NCBI GenBank assembly: GCA_002104945.1
Contig: MCFH01000002.1
Location: 1,455,001-1,519,000, forward strand
Direction of reading: 5' to 3'
DNA from: Piromyces finnis
Lineage: Eukaryota > Neocallimastigomycota > Neocallimastigomycetes > Neocallimastigales > Neocallimastigaceae
DNA length: 64,000 nt
The first letter of the stretch is position 1. Each line of letters starts with the position of its first letter. A model generated the notes under the pieces. The model was not told the origin of the DNA, made no database searches, and saw only the letters and a list, made by a program, of their open reading frames with translations. Positions 26,961 to 38,052 of the stretch are shown here, one piece after another. A program made the position numbers and the translations under genes.

Positions 26961-27001
<41 letters not shown>

Positions 27002-27463
27002 CAATCTAAATAATAATAATAAAGTTAATAATTCATTTGTACATTTTATTTGTAAAAAAATAATAATAATAATAAAAATAAAAATCTTGATTTTTCTAAC
27101 TTTTATAAACTACTACACTTGTTGTTACTAAAAAAATTACTATGTATTTTTCATATATCTAATCATTAATAACACTAACTCTTTCCTTTAAAAAAAAAAA
27201 AAAAAAAAAAAATTATGTTTTATGCTATTTATATATATGTGTATGTAAATTATTATTAATAATAATAATGACTCTGAATGATAAATTACAATATTTATAA
27301 TTAATTATTAAATAATATATATAATTATAGAAAACATACATAATAATAATATTGTTATTGTTTCTATTATTAATAGTAGAAGGTACTATAATTAAAATAT
27401 ATAATCTACTTTAAATATATTGTCCCTAAAAAAAAAAAAAGGGAAAAAAAAAATATTTTCCTT
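26741..27463. other. Intergenic between convergent genes
   Basis: 3' flanks of the OSBP and pinin-like genes; poly(A) runs near 26967-26999 and 27190-27212. No gene seen. Confidence 0.6.
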
Positions 27464-29476
27464 TTAATATTGAACTTCATCCATAGCATCATCTATTTTT
27501 AAATCTTGATCATCATCTTCTCCATCTTGATTTGACATTTTGGAATCTTCATTAGAAATTTTATCTACAAATTCTTCATTATCATCTTCTTCTATTTTAT
27601 CTTTTCTTTCTTCATTATCATCAGAATCTGATTTCTTTAATTTGGTATCCTCTTTTGTATTCTCAGTAGATGGCATGGATATGTCATTATCAGTATCCTT
27701 TTTTTTATCTAGTATATTAGAACTTTTTGATTTAGAATCCTCAGTTCTAGCTGATATTGGAGTTGGAATTAATGGAGATGTTACTTCAAATAATTCTGTA
27801 TTTAATGATGTTTTTGAAGCTTCTATTTTTTGCTCTTCTAAAAGTTTTTTGGTTTCATCATTCAATACTGCTGGTAAATAATATATATGTGGAGTAGACT
27901 TAGTTTTAATGAAATTAATTTTAAAGGTATTTTGTTTATTCAAGTATGTTTTCTGTTGAGAAATGGGATAATAATAACAATAACAATAATTATGATGATG
28001 ATGATAATAATAGAGAAAAAGTTTTGAATTTTAAATAGCATTAATAAATTAATAGTATATGATTGAACATATATAATAGAAATAATAACAATATTTTTAA
28101 TAAATCTATATTGTATATACCAAATTCTTCAAACGTTCTTTTTCTTCTTCAATTCTCTTTTTTCTTCTTATTTCATCATCTTGTTTTATTTCTTCTTCTA
28201 AATCTTTTTTCTCCTTTTTTAAACGTTCTTGAAGTTTATTTTCTATTTCTTCTCTTCTTTTTTCCTTAATTTATTTAAATAAAATTTATTCAATCAATAA
28301 TTTAAATTATAATAAAAATTTATAGATTATAGTACTTATTATAAATAGTATATATAATATATTTAAAAAAGAAAAAGAAAAAAAAGAAAAAGAAAATAAC
28401 AGTAAATACAAATGAATAAATAAACTTACTGCTTCTGATTTGTCATTAGTATCCTTTTTAAATTGATTTAAAGTATTGAATATCATGCCAAGCATTCTTT
28501 TTCCTCTATCCTTAAATTCTTTATTCTGAAGGTCCAAACGTGGACGCTTTAATGTTGCTGACTTTATATTAAAACATAAAATAAGTTATATCAAATATAT
28601 TTTTAAAATATAAATATTATATAAATTGATAGGGATAAAAAGAAATATATAACAATAATAATAATGATAATGAATAAATAAATAGTACCTTTGGACTATG
28701 ATCATCATTATTAATAGATCTTTTTCTTTCACTTTGTGTTGTATTGGTATCAATTTCAGAACTAGTATGTAATTTTAAGTGAAAGTAAAATAAGATAAAT
28801 AATAAATAATTAATATTACTATTATTTTAAAATTATATAGATTTATTTCTTTTATAAGAAATTATCAAATTTACGAATATTAAAACATAAATGTATATAT
28901 TTATTAAATTAAACACTATTTTATATTTATATAATTGCAATTTAATAAATTAATTTGAAATGTATTGAATGACATTAAATTTTATTTTTAGAATTTTTTA
29001 TAGTAATAATTTGTATTTTCTTGAACCATTATAAAATTTTATATTGAAGACTATTTTTATTATATTGTTATTAAAATTTAAAAATAATAATAATAATAAT
29101 AAATAAAACAAAAAAAAAAAAAAAAAAAAAAGTGAAATTAAAGATTAACATTTACTAATAGAAATATTATTAGATTATTTATGAATTATATCAAAAAAAA
29201 AAAAAAAAGTTGAAATATAATGGTATATATAATTTATATTTTAATTTTAATTTTATAATAGTTAAATAAATAATTCAAATACTAAATTCAATTGAAATGT
29301 GTTAATAATGAAATTACTTTATAAATTATCCATCAATTTAACATCTATTTATAATATCCTTAATAATTTAATACAAAACATGAATTTTTGGGTAAATATA
29401 ATAATAATAAAGAGTACATAAAATTTATAATTATAAATTTAATTATTTACGGTTTGGAATCTCTTTCTCTACTCAT
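27464..29476 (-). CDS. Pinin/SDK/MemA-domain protein (spliceosome-associated)
   Basis: Five exons: 29476-29451, 28761-28689, 28561-28430, 28264-28121, 27952-27464; 287 aa. Residues 1-35 are basic and hydrophilic. The pinin core follows: KRPRLDLQNKEFKDRGKRML, GMIFNTLNQFKKDTNDK, then KRREEIENKLQERLKKEKKD, a long charged helix, and the closing motif KTKSTPHIYYLPAVLNDET, which matches the pinin pattern RTKTKP..(F/Y)YxP. The C-terminal ~110 residues are acidic, Ser/Asp/Glu-rich and disordered. Pinin family members associate with the exon-junction complex and spliceosome. The animal RS-rich tail is absent. The first intron is long (about 690 bp), as is common here for introns separating a tiny start exon; the 26-nt first exon is inferred from frame and splice sites. 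Confidence 0.82.
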
Positions 29477-31757
29477 ATTTATATATATCTTAGTTTAAAG
29501 ATGAACAAAAAAATATACCTATTTTATTTTATTTCTATTAATTTTTTTAATTAAAAATTGTATGTATAATAAACTTTATTACATAAATATTAAAGATTTA
29601 TATATTACAATAAATTATTTTTCATTTATTTAATTCACTTAATTTATCAATTAATTATAAATATGAGATGAGCAGTAAATTCTTTATATATTCAAAATAA
29701 AAAAAAAAAAATAATTACTTTTATAAATTAGTGCATATATATACAAAAGTAAGTTCAGTAAAACATATTTTAAGTGATATTAATTAATTTTAGAAATAAA
29801 AATTAAGAAATAATAATTTACATAATTTCATTAATAGAGTATTAATACAAGAACAATTATAAAATAAAAATTATATTTTATAAAAACATTTTTTGCATAG
29901 CTTATATATACCGACAATTTTAAAATTATTTAAAAAAATATATCTTATATATCTTATGTAATAAAATTTAACTTATTATTATATGTATTATTATTGTCTT
30001 TTATTATTTTAGTTGTGTTAATTAATAGCATTTTTATTTTTCTTTATCATTATTTTCCGTTAATATTTTTTTAACTTTAGCGTGTTAAGAATTACAATCT
30101 TTTAATACTTTTTTGAAATAAAAAAATTATATTTTCATGGCCTTTATTAATCTTACTTCTTCTTATTATAATTATTATAATAATTGTATTTTACGTATAT
30201 TTTTAATAACATATTTCAGAAAATTTTCTAAAGTTATATCTTATTTATTATAAATAATGAAAAGATATTATAAATTTTAGTTATAACATATAACCTAACC
30301 TATATATCGATTATAAAGTAGAAATCTAATCTTTTTTGTTGATGAATAAATGAATAAATGATAAAATATATTTATCAATAAATTTTTTAGAAATTATCAA
30401 TCCTTTTTTTTTATTACTTATAATATTAATAATAATTCATATAAATCTCAAGTTTTTATAAAAGTTAATATTTTTTCTAGTATTTTTTTTATTTTTTTTT
30501 ATTTTGGTAAAACTCTTACTTTTCTTGATATGAATATTTAAAGATTTTAATATTATTTTTTAAAGTATTTCATTATATATAATAATAATAATAATAATAA
30601 TATATAATATATAATATATTATAATGCTATATTAAGAACAAAAAATTAAAAATTTGAAAAAATACTGAATATTAAAACATAATAGATGTGGCTTGTATAC
30701 AAATGTTTATAGTATTTACAATTTTCTATATAATATAAAAAGAAATGCATTTTATTATAATGGCTTTCATTTATAATATTATTTATTAAATGATTTATCA
30801 TTATATTGATGATTAATATCAAAATTTATTTATTTTTAATTATTTGTTCATTTACTAATTTCCGAATGATATTTATTTATTGGCTATTGATTAATTAATT
30901 TACTATTAATCAATTTATTTATATTATATTATTTCAATTATTTATTAATATATACCTTAGTAATTTAATTCTAACTTTTTTTTTGTTTTTCAATTTTTTT
31001 TTTAAACTAACAATTAGTTTATTTCTATATTTAATAATTAATTATTTTAATTATTATTTTAAATACAATAGAAATAATTAAATAATAATATATAATAAAG
31101 AATAAAACTTTTGAAGGTTAAAATAACAGTCTTTAATAGTAAGTGTTTATTCTATATGTATTAAATGTGAATTATTTATATTTATATTTAGTTTAGGTTA
31201 AAATAAAATAATTGGATATTCTATTTAAGAGGAAAAAATAAGTTGGAGGAACTATTTTATATTTAAAAAGAATTTTTAAGGTTTGATACAATATAGTCTT
31301 TTTGTATATGATTGTATATTCATATATAATATAATAAAATGAACCAAAAAAAAAAAAAAAAATATGGTGAATTAATAGTTTTATAATTATATATAACAAT
31401 AATGGAATAATAACATTGTGTTTTTATAAAAAAAAAGTTTTTTTTTTTTTTTATTTTATTTTATTTATAAAAAATAAAAGAAAGAGCATGAATATTATTA
31501 CTTTTGTTACCAAAGAAATAAAGCATACTTTTAGTATATATCCAAAAAAAAAAAAAAAAAAAAAAATAGCAGAATATTATTATTTGGTCTTTCAAAATTT
31601 GTTAAAAGGACCATATTTAATCAAATTTTAATATTTTATATATTATATATCTATTATCTATTATCTATTATATTTTCTTGACTGCTTTTTATTAAATATG
31701 CTAATATTATGCTTATTTTATTTTATAACTCATATTGGTATATAAAGAACGTGAAAA
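29477..31757. other. Intergenic, divergent promoters (pinin-like gene and cysteine synthase)
   Basis: 2.3 kb of A/T-rich sequence. The 31.42-31.64 kb part has a short open frame broken by Lys homopolymer and is not credible as a gene. No RNA signal seen. Confidence 0.5.
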
Positions 31758-32690
31758 ATGAGTGAAGGTAAAATTTATCACAGTATTACTGAACTTATTG
31801 GAAATACCCCTCTTCTTCAACTTCATAATATTGATACTGGTAAGGCTAGAGTTTTAGTTAAAATAGAATCATTTAATCCTCTTTCTAGTATCAAAGACCG
31901 TGCTGGTTTAGCTATGATTGAAGATGCAGAAAAACGTGGTATTTTAAAAAAGGACTCTGTTATAATAGAACCAACTTCAGGTAATACTGGTATTGCCTTA
32001 TCTTACATTGGTCATGTTAGAGGTTACAGAGTAATTATTGTTATGCCAGAAACAATGTCTGATGAAAGAAAGAAGCTTATGAAGGCTCTTGGAGCTGAAT
32101 TAGTTTTAACTCCAGGTAATTTAGGTATGAAGGGTTCTATTGAAAAAGCTGTTGAATTATCTAAAGAAATTCCAAGTTCATTCATTCCACAACAATTTGA
32201 AAATCCATCAAATTCTGAATACCACTATAAAACTACTGGTCCAGAAATTTGGAAGGATACTGCTGGTGAAGTTGATTATGTTGTTGCTGGTGTTGGTACT
32301 GGTGGTACTATAATAGGTATTAGTAAGGCTCTCAAGGAAAAGAAGTCTTCTGTTAAAGCAATCGCTGTTGAACCATATGAATCTGCTATCATTTCTGGTG
32401 AAAAACCAGGTCCACATCTTATTCAAGGTATTGGTGCCAACTTTATTCCAAAATTATATGATCCATCTCTTATTGATGAAGTTTTGAAGGTGAAAGGTAC
32501 TGATGCTTATGAAGCTGCTCGCTTATTAGTTGCTAAGGAAGGTGTCTTCGCTGGTATTTCTTCTGGTGCTAGTTTAGCAGCTGCTTTAGAACTTGCTAAG
32601 AGACCAGAATGTGAAGGAAAAACCATTGTTGCTATTTTACCAGATACTGGTGATAGATATTTATCTACTTCCTTATATGGTGGTAATTAA
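31758..32690 (+). CDS. cysK: Cysteine synthase (O-acetylserine sulfhydrylase), bacterial CysK-type
   Basis: One uninterrupted exon, 310 aa, the length of bacterial CysK. It catalyses O-acetylserine + sulfide to cysteine + acetate using PLP. Visible: ELIGNTPLLQL at 12-22; the PLP lysine in NPLSSIKDRAG (Lys46); the substrate loop EPTSGNTGIAL at 71-81; the phosphate cup GVGTGGT at 178-184; GIGANFIP; and the C-terminal pyridine-N serine motif GISSGAS followed by ILPDTGDRYLST. There is no organelle presequence: the protein starts MSEGKIYHSITELIGNTP exactly as bacterial CysK does. The gene has no introns while nearly all its neighbours do, which together with the length and motifs suggests acquisition from bacteria, a frequent source of genes in gut fungi. 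Donor identity needs a tree. Confidence 0.95.
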   Translation: MSEGKIYHSITELIGNTPLLQLHNIDTGKARVLVKIESFNPLSSIKDRAGLAMIEDAEKRGILKKDSVIIEPTSGNTGIALSYIGHVRGYRVIIVMPETMSDERKKLMKALGAELVLTPGNLGMKGSIEKAVELSKEIPSSFIPQQFENPSNSEYHYKTTGPEIWKDTAGEVDYVVAGVGTGGTIIGISKALKEKKSSVKAIAVEPYESAIISGEKPGPHLIQGIGANFIPKLYDPSLIDEVLKVKGTDAYEAARLLVAKEGVFAGISSGASLAAALELAKRPECEGKTIVAILPDTGDRYLSTSLYGGN

Positions 32691-33648
32691 ATAATTAAGC
32701 AATTATAATAGACATTCAAAATTAAATTATTATTATTATTTTTTTTTTTCTTTAAAAAAAAAATATATAAACTTGCAATTCAATAATTCATTTTAATCTA
32801 ATCGTCTTTTGATGATCATACCACTTATTTATATAATAAATATAAAATAGTATTTATAATACAAAAATAATAATGGTTTATTTATTTAAAATATTGTATT
32901 TATTATATTACTAAAATCTAATCACTTTACTTTTTAAGATTATATAAAAATAAAATAACATAATAATGTAAAAATTAATCATGAGTAAACTAATCATTAT
33001 CATGATTGTAATATTAAAATTACATTAGAGCGAAGTAAACCAAGCATACAAAACTAAAAAAAGAATAATAAAATAAAATGATGATGCTAATAATAATACT
33101 AATATAATTAAAGTAAATTTGCATTAAAATAATATAAACATATTTAATTTTTTTTTTTTTTTTTTTTTTTATTGTTGTTAAGCATCTTTAGTAACAAGTG
33201 ATTATTCATTTACTTCATTTATAATTTTTTTTATTACTATGATGATTATTATAAGATTTTTAAAAATTTAATTAAAAATTATTTTTAAAAATAATAACAG
33301 TAAAAAATTTATTATTGATATATATTTTTTATTTTCTTTATTAAAAAATATTATTTCTATGGTATTTTAATACACTTATTTTTTATTAACATTATATCAT
33401 TACTAATCTATTTATTTTTATAATATATTTTTATTTTATTTTATAAACATTTTTTTTTTTTTTTTTTTGTAATAAGGCAAAAGCAATAGTAAGAGCTATT
33501 AATTTAAAATAAAAAAAAGTTTTTTTTTTTTTTTTTTTTTTAGGATTTAAACTATAATAATTACAATTAGATTTAGATTTATATATAATAATTCTTTATT
33601 ATTTTAAACTAAAGGTATTATATATCTAATAAAGTTTTCTTTTTTCTT
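32691..33648. other. Intergenic, convergent 3' flanks of cysteine synthase and ALS genes
   Basis: AT-rich with T homopolymers near 33150-33170 and 33452-33468. Nothing else seen. Confidence 0.6.
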
Positions 33649-35839
33649 TTAAAAGTATTTTTCTTCATAGTTTGGTTCATTTAATTTATATAAATCACCA
33701 ACATCCATTTCATGTAAACCTTCACTACCATTGACAATTGGGTATACAATTTCACTTTGGTCAACATCAACAATTAATACAATAGATTTAGTTGGATGAT
33801 CCCAGTTAAGGAATTTCTTTAAATCTTTGGTGAGTGTAGCTTTATTAGAAGTATGAATAGTTTCAGCATCCATAGCTTCACAAAGTTCCTTAAAGTTAGG
33901 GTTGGTCATAAGAGTTTGATTATAGCGTTCATTATAATATTTTTCTTGCATTTGTCTTACCATACCTTGAGAAGCATTATTCATGATGATGACCTTGATT
34001 GGAATTCCATATTGTTTGGCAGTAATCATTTCTTGACCTGTCATAGAGAAGGAAGAATCTCCATCAATATCAATAACCATCTTTTCTGGATTACCTAATT
34101 TGACACCAAGAGCAGCAGGAACACCAAATCCCATAGTACCAAGGGCACCACTACTAACAATGGATTTTGGATATTTCCAACGGTAGAATTGAGCTGTCCA
34201 CATTTGATGTTGACCAACACCAGTAGTGATAATAATGTCCTTTTTTATTCTTTCAGTTAATCTATTTAATTCTTCAATAACATGTTGTGGCTTGATAGTT
34301 TTATCATCTGGACTAGAACGATTATAGGTAAATGCGTACTTTTTCTTCCATTCTTGAATTTGATTATTCCATTGCTTGTGTGGATGACTTTGAATTAAAG
34401 GTAATAATTTTTTAATATTTTCAGTAACATCACCTTCTACAGCTTCGGTAACTTGAACCTTTTTATTAATATTTTTTGGTTGAATTTCAAATTGAATAAT
34501 ACCACCATATCCTCTTTTTTCAGCTTTTCTAGCACCTAAACAGTAGAGGTCGGTATTAGCTGTTGCTCTTTCATCCATACGAGAACCTAATACAATAACA
34601 ACATCAGCAGCTTGAATAGCTAAATTACCGTATACACTACCATGCATACCAATCATATGAAGTGCCATTGGATCATTTTCATTAAAACAACCAAGACCTT
34701 GGAAGGATGTAGCTACTGGAATATTAGCCTTTCTAGATAATAATTTTAAATATTTTGGACCTTCTGGGTGATTTAAAATACCAGCACCAGCAATAATAAC
34801 TGGACGTTCAGCATTATTAATCATGGTAGCAGCATTTTCAATACATTTTTTTAATTCAGCTTCTGGATTAGAACTGAAGAGGTATGGTTCAACTGGTGGG
34901 AAATTTAAGCCATAATAATCTGTAATTTCTTTTTTTAAAATACCACTACTAATATCTTTTGGAATATCTAAAAGAACTGGACCTGGACGGCCAGTGGTTG
35001 CAATCTTGAAAGCTTCTTCAATACGACGAGGTAATTCTCTAATATCTTTAACAATACTATTCCATTTAGTACATGAACGACTAATACCTACAATATCGGC
35101 TTCTTGGAAAGAATCAGTACCAATAGAAAAAGTAGGTACTTGGGCTGAGAAAGCGATAATTGGAATACCATCATTTAAAGCATCAGCCAATGGTGTAATA
35201 ATATTAGTAGCTCCTGGTCCAGAGGTGACAATGACAACACCAACTTTTCCAGTGGACTTAGCGTAACCTTCAGCCATATGACCAGCTCCTTGTTCATGAC
35301 GTGGAACAATATATCTCATGTTTTTATATTTTGTAAGACTATCAGTAATAGGAAGGGCTGCACCACCTGGATAACCAAATACAGTATCAACACCAAGACG
35401 TTGTAACATTTCAATAATAATTTCACCACCAGTTTTTCCAGCTAAACCTTTGTAAAATTCAATATCAGATTCATTTTTAATTTGAATATATTGTGGAGAT
35501 GATTTTGCATTATAGTTTGCTTTTATAGTTTTAATATTTTTAGTTTTTTTTAATTCGGAACTTAATTTTTCATTTGAAAAAGAATTACTGGAAATACTAT
35601 TGATAAATTTTATATAAATGAATATAAAATAATTAATAATTATATATTATAATATGTATATAAAATGGAAAACATTATTAGCTTTATTGTATAAATCTCT
35701 ATATTATATAAGTATCTAGTTACCTTGAAATACTAAATTGTTTTGATATATTATGAGTAATTGCATTAACAGTTAATGGAAATGCATTATTAATTATTTT
35801 TTTACTTGAAGTGGTTGAAATGATTTTTGAGAAATTCAT
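33649..35839 (-). CDS. ILV2: Acetolactate (acetohydroxyacid) synthase catalytic subunit with N-terminal organelle presequence
   Basis: Two exons, 35839-35724 and 35596-33649, giving 687 aa. It condenses two pyruvates (or pyruvate + 2-ketobutyrate), the first common step to Val, Leu and Ile. Visible: catalytic Glu in VPRHEQGAGHMAEGYA (about residue 140), GYPGGA, the FAD/central domain, and the ThDP/Mg motif starting GDSSFSMTGQE at about 551 and ending NNASQGM. Residues 1-38, encoded by the separate first exon (MNFSKIISTTSSKKIINNAF...KQFSIS), are basic, Ser/Thr-rich, without acids and end in a QFS-type cleavage context, as in mitochondrial presequences; in an anaerobic fungus the target would be the hydrogenosome (inference). 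The conserved domain begins near SDIEFYKGLAGKTGGEIIIEML (split here only by its Leu/Gly run), so an ATG at 35409 is internal. Confidence 0.94.
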
Positions 35840-36499
35840 TTTATTTTATTGAATTTTCTATATAATATAATCTTTTACTTCTAAAAACATATTTAAAATA
35901 TTAACATTAAGTTATTCGTTTAATTAAAATTTAAATATAATTTATATTTGCTTATACCTATTTATTTCAATTAAAAATACTTATACACTTAAAGATTTTA
36001 ATTCATAAATTAAAACAATATTATTAAATGAATTTTATTTAAATTTAAATGAATATATATATAATAAAGCAAAGTGTATAACTTTTTGAAAGGATAATTT
36101 CTATTATATTTATATTTTCTTTTTCATTCATATCATATTAAATTATTAATAATCCATATAAAATAAATAAATAAAATTACATTAAAAAATTTTTTAAAAT
36201 TAATATATTCAACAATATAATATTAAAAATATTATAATACATATTATAATATATTAGAATATATAGATAATAAAAAAATTATAGTTTAAATATTTAATTC
36301 TATCATTTAATCATTTATATCAAAGTAAATAGTCAACTTTTTTTTTTTTTTTATTATCTCATTATGTAAATGAAATAAAACTTCTTTTTAATATTTTTAT
36401 TTGTTATTATTTTTTTATTTATTTATTTTAATATATATAGAATTTTTATTTAAAAATACTATTTTATAACAATAGTAAACTGTATATTTAGTATCTAGC

Positions 36500-36549
36500 T
36501 TTTTTTCTACATCCATATCCATATGGATTATATGGATGTAGGAAAAAAA
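36500..36549. repeat. Inverted repeat (potential hairpin)
   Basis: The arms TTTTTTTCTACATCCATAT (36500-36518) and ATATGGATGTAGGAAAAAAA (36530-36549) are complementary except for one bulged base. The loop itself contains the palindrome CCATATGG. The element is of higher complexity than its surroundings. Confidence 0.75.
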
Positions 36550-36782
36550 CTCAAAATATATTTATGTTTTAGTTTTTTATTTTCGTGTATATATTTTTAA
36601 TTTAATTTTTTATATAAACCACATTAATTACATATATATTATAAATGTAACATAATATATTATATTATAATGTATTAATTTAAATTGGTAATAGATTAAT
36701 AGATTCAATGGTTTTTTTCCTTCCTAATAAAAAACCTATATATAACTAAATTTTTAGGATAAAAAATTATGAAGTATTAATA

Positions 36783-36784
36783 CA

Positions 36785-36848
<64 letters not shown>
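36783..36848. repeat. (TAAA)n tetranucleotide microsatellite
   Basis: About 16 units of AAAT/TAAA. Confidence 0.85.
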
Positions 36849-37004
36849 AACCATCTATATATAATATCAATAAAAATATTAAATATAATGTATATTTACA
36901 TTATGTTCTAATCATTCAACATTTTATCTTCTATTAATCTTGCTTTATTATTTTTTCATTGGCTTTTATGCTATAGGTTATGCTATAAGTTGCTGTTAAG
37001 TAGT

Positions 37005-37093
37005 TTATTTACGCCATTTATTGATTTTAGTTTTGTGAGGTGGATGAAAGATCAAATCAATATTATTACTTTCTAAAAAAGGAATATCAAAAC
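37005..37093 (-). pseudogene. Isolated exon-like segment, possible gene remnant
   Basis: On the minus strand a TACTAAT branch-like site and an AG acceptor are followed by 89 nt with coding-like composition, ending in TAA. The translation includes FDIPFLESNNIDLIF and HPPHKTKINKWRK. It is more GC-rich than its flanks. No convincing upstream exon was found before VTA1, so it may be a decayed 3' exon. The protein family is not recognised. Confidence 0.25.
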
Positions 37094-38052
37094 CTTAATT
37101 CATTTAAATCGAAATTGGATAAATTAGTATTAAAATAAACCATATAAATAATAATTAATTTTAAATTAATATAATAAAAAAAAAAATAAATAGTAACAAT
37201 ATTATGCTATATCAAAATGCTTTTTTAAATAATAAAAAATTGTTATATTATTTAAATTAAATATAATACTTTAACTAATATTTTCTTTTTCAAATAATGT
37301 ATTATATTTATATTTTTATTATAACATTTAAGTCATTTTACAATAATAATCAATAAACTAAATATTATTAAAATGAAAAACAAAGAGTATCATAACTTTC
37401 TGAATTATTATTTTTAGAAGAAATCCTTTTAAATATATAATTCTAAATATTTGAATAAATAGCATTTCTTTATTCTATTTTACTAATGATAGTAATATTA
37501 ATTATATTAAAATTTCATAGCATTTTTAATATTTATATATTTTCTTTTAAAAATTATTACTAATCATTTTTTTGAAGTTAATAAATGTAGAAATTCTAAA
37601 AAAATTGTCCATTTCAACTCCTAGTGTAACTTTTGGATTAAATCAAAGTTTATTGTTATTATTGAATTAATAATATTATAATACTTTATTATATAAATTA
37701 AAATTTAATTAATTTTAAATTTTCTTAGTTTTAAGTATAAATTTAAATAACAGTTTTTTATTATAAATATTTTTTCTTTAAAAACAATTTGCAAAACATT
37801 TTTACGAATAGTATTTTTAATAATATCTATAAAAAAACTATTAGTATTTGAAAAATTTTTAGTTTTTTTTTTATATTTTTAAAAGTTAAATATTTATTAT
37901 AAAATAAAAATTAATATATATTATACAAATATCATCGAAAAAATTTGTTTCACTTGTATATATAATATTTATATACATCCCATTTTATATTTGATTTGAA
38001 TTTATAATTGAAGAAACGAAAAACAAAAAGATAATAATATATATATATAAAA

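Larger units (their letters stand above)
35840..38052. other. Intergenic, divergent promoters of ALS and VTA1
   Basis: AT-rich. It contains a (TAAA)n tract at about 36783-36848, a strong inverted repeat at 36500-36549 and an isolated exon-like segment at 37005-37093 (both listed separately). Otherwise no gene seen. Confidence 0.5.

Noticed and set aside
35300-35409. ATG at 35409 as start of acetolactate synthase
   Set aside because: The conserved N-terminal helix (KTGGEIIIEML) lies upstream in the same frame and continues to a spliced leader exon with its own ATG at 35839.
37565-37645. Second exon-like stretch on the minus strand (KVTLGVEMDNFFRIS) near the orphan exon
   Set aside because: About 25 codons only, with no convincing donor leading to 37093; too weak to list as a feature.
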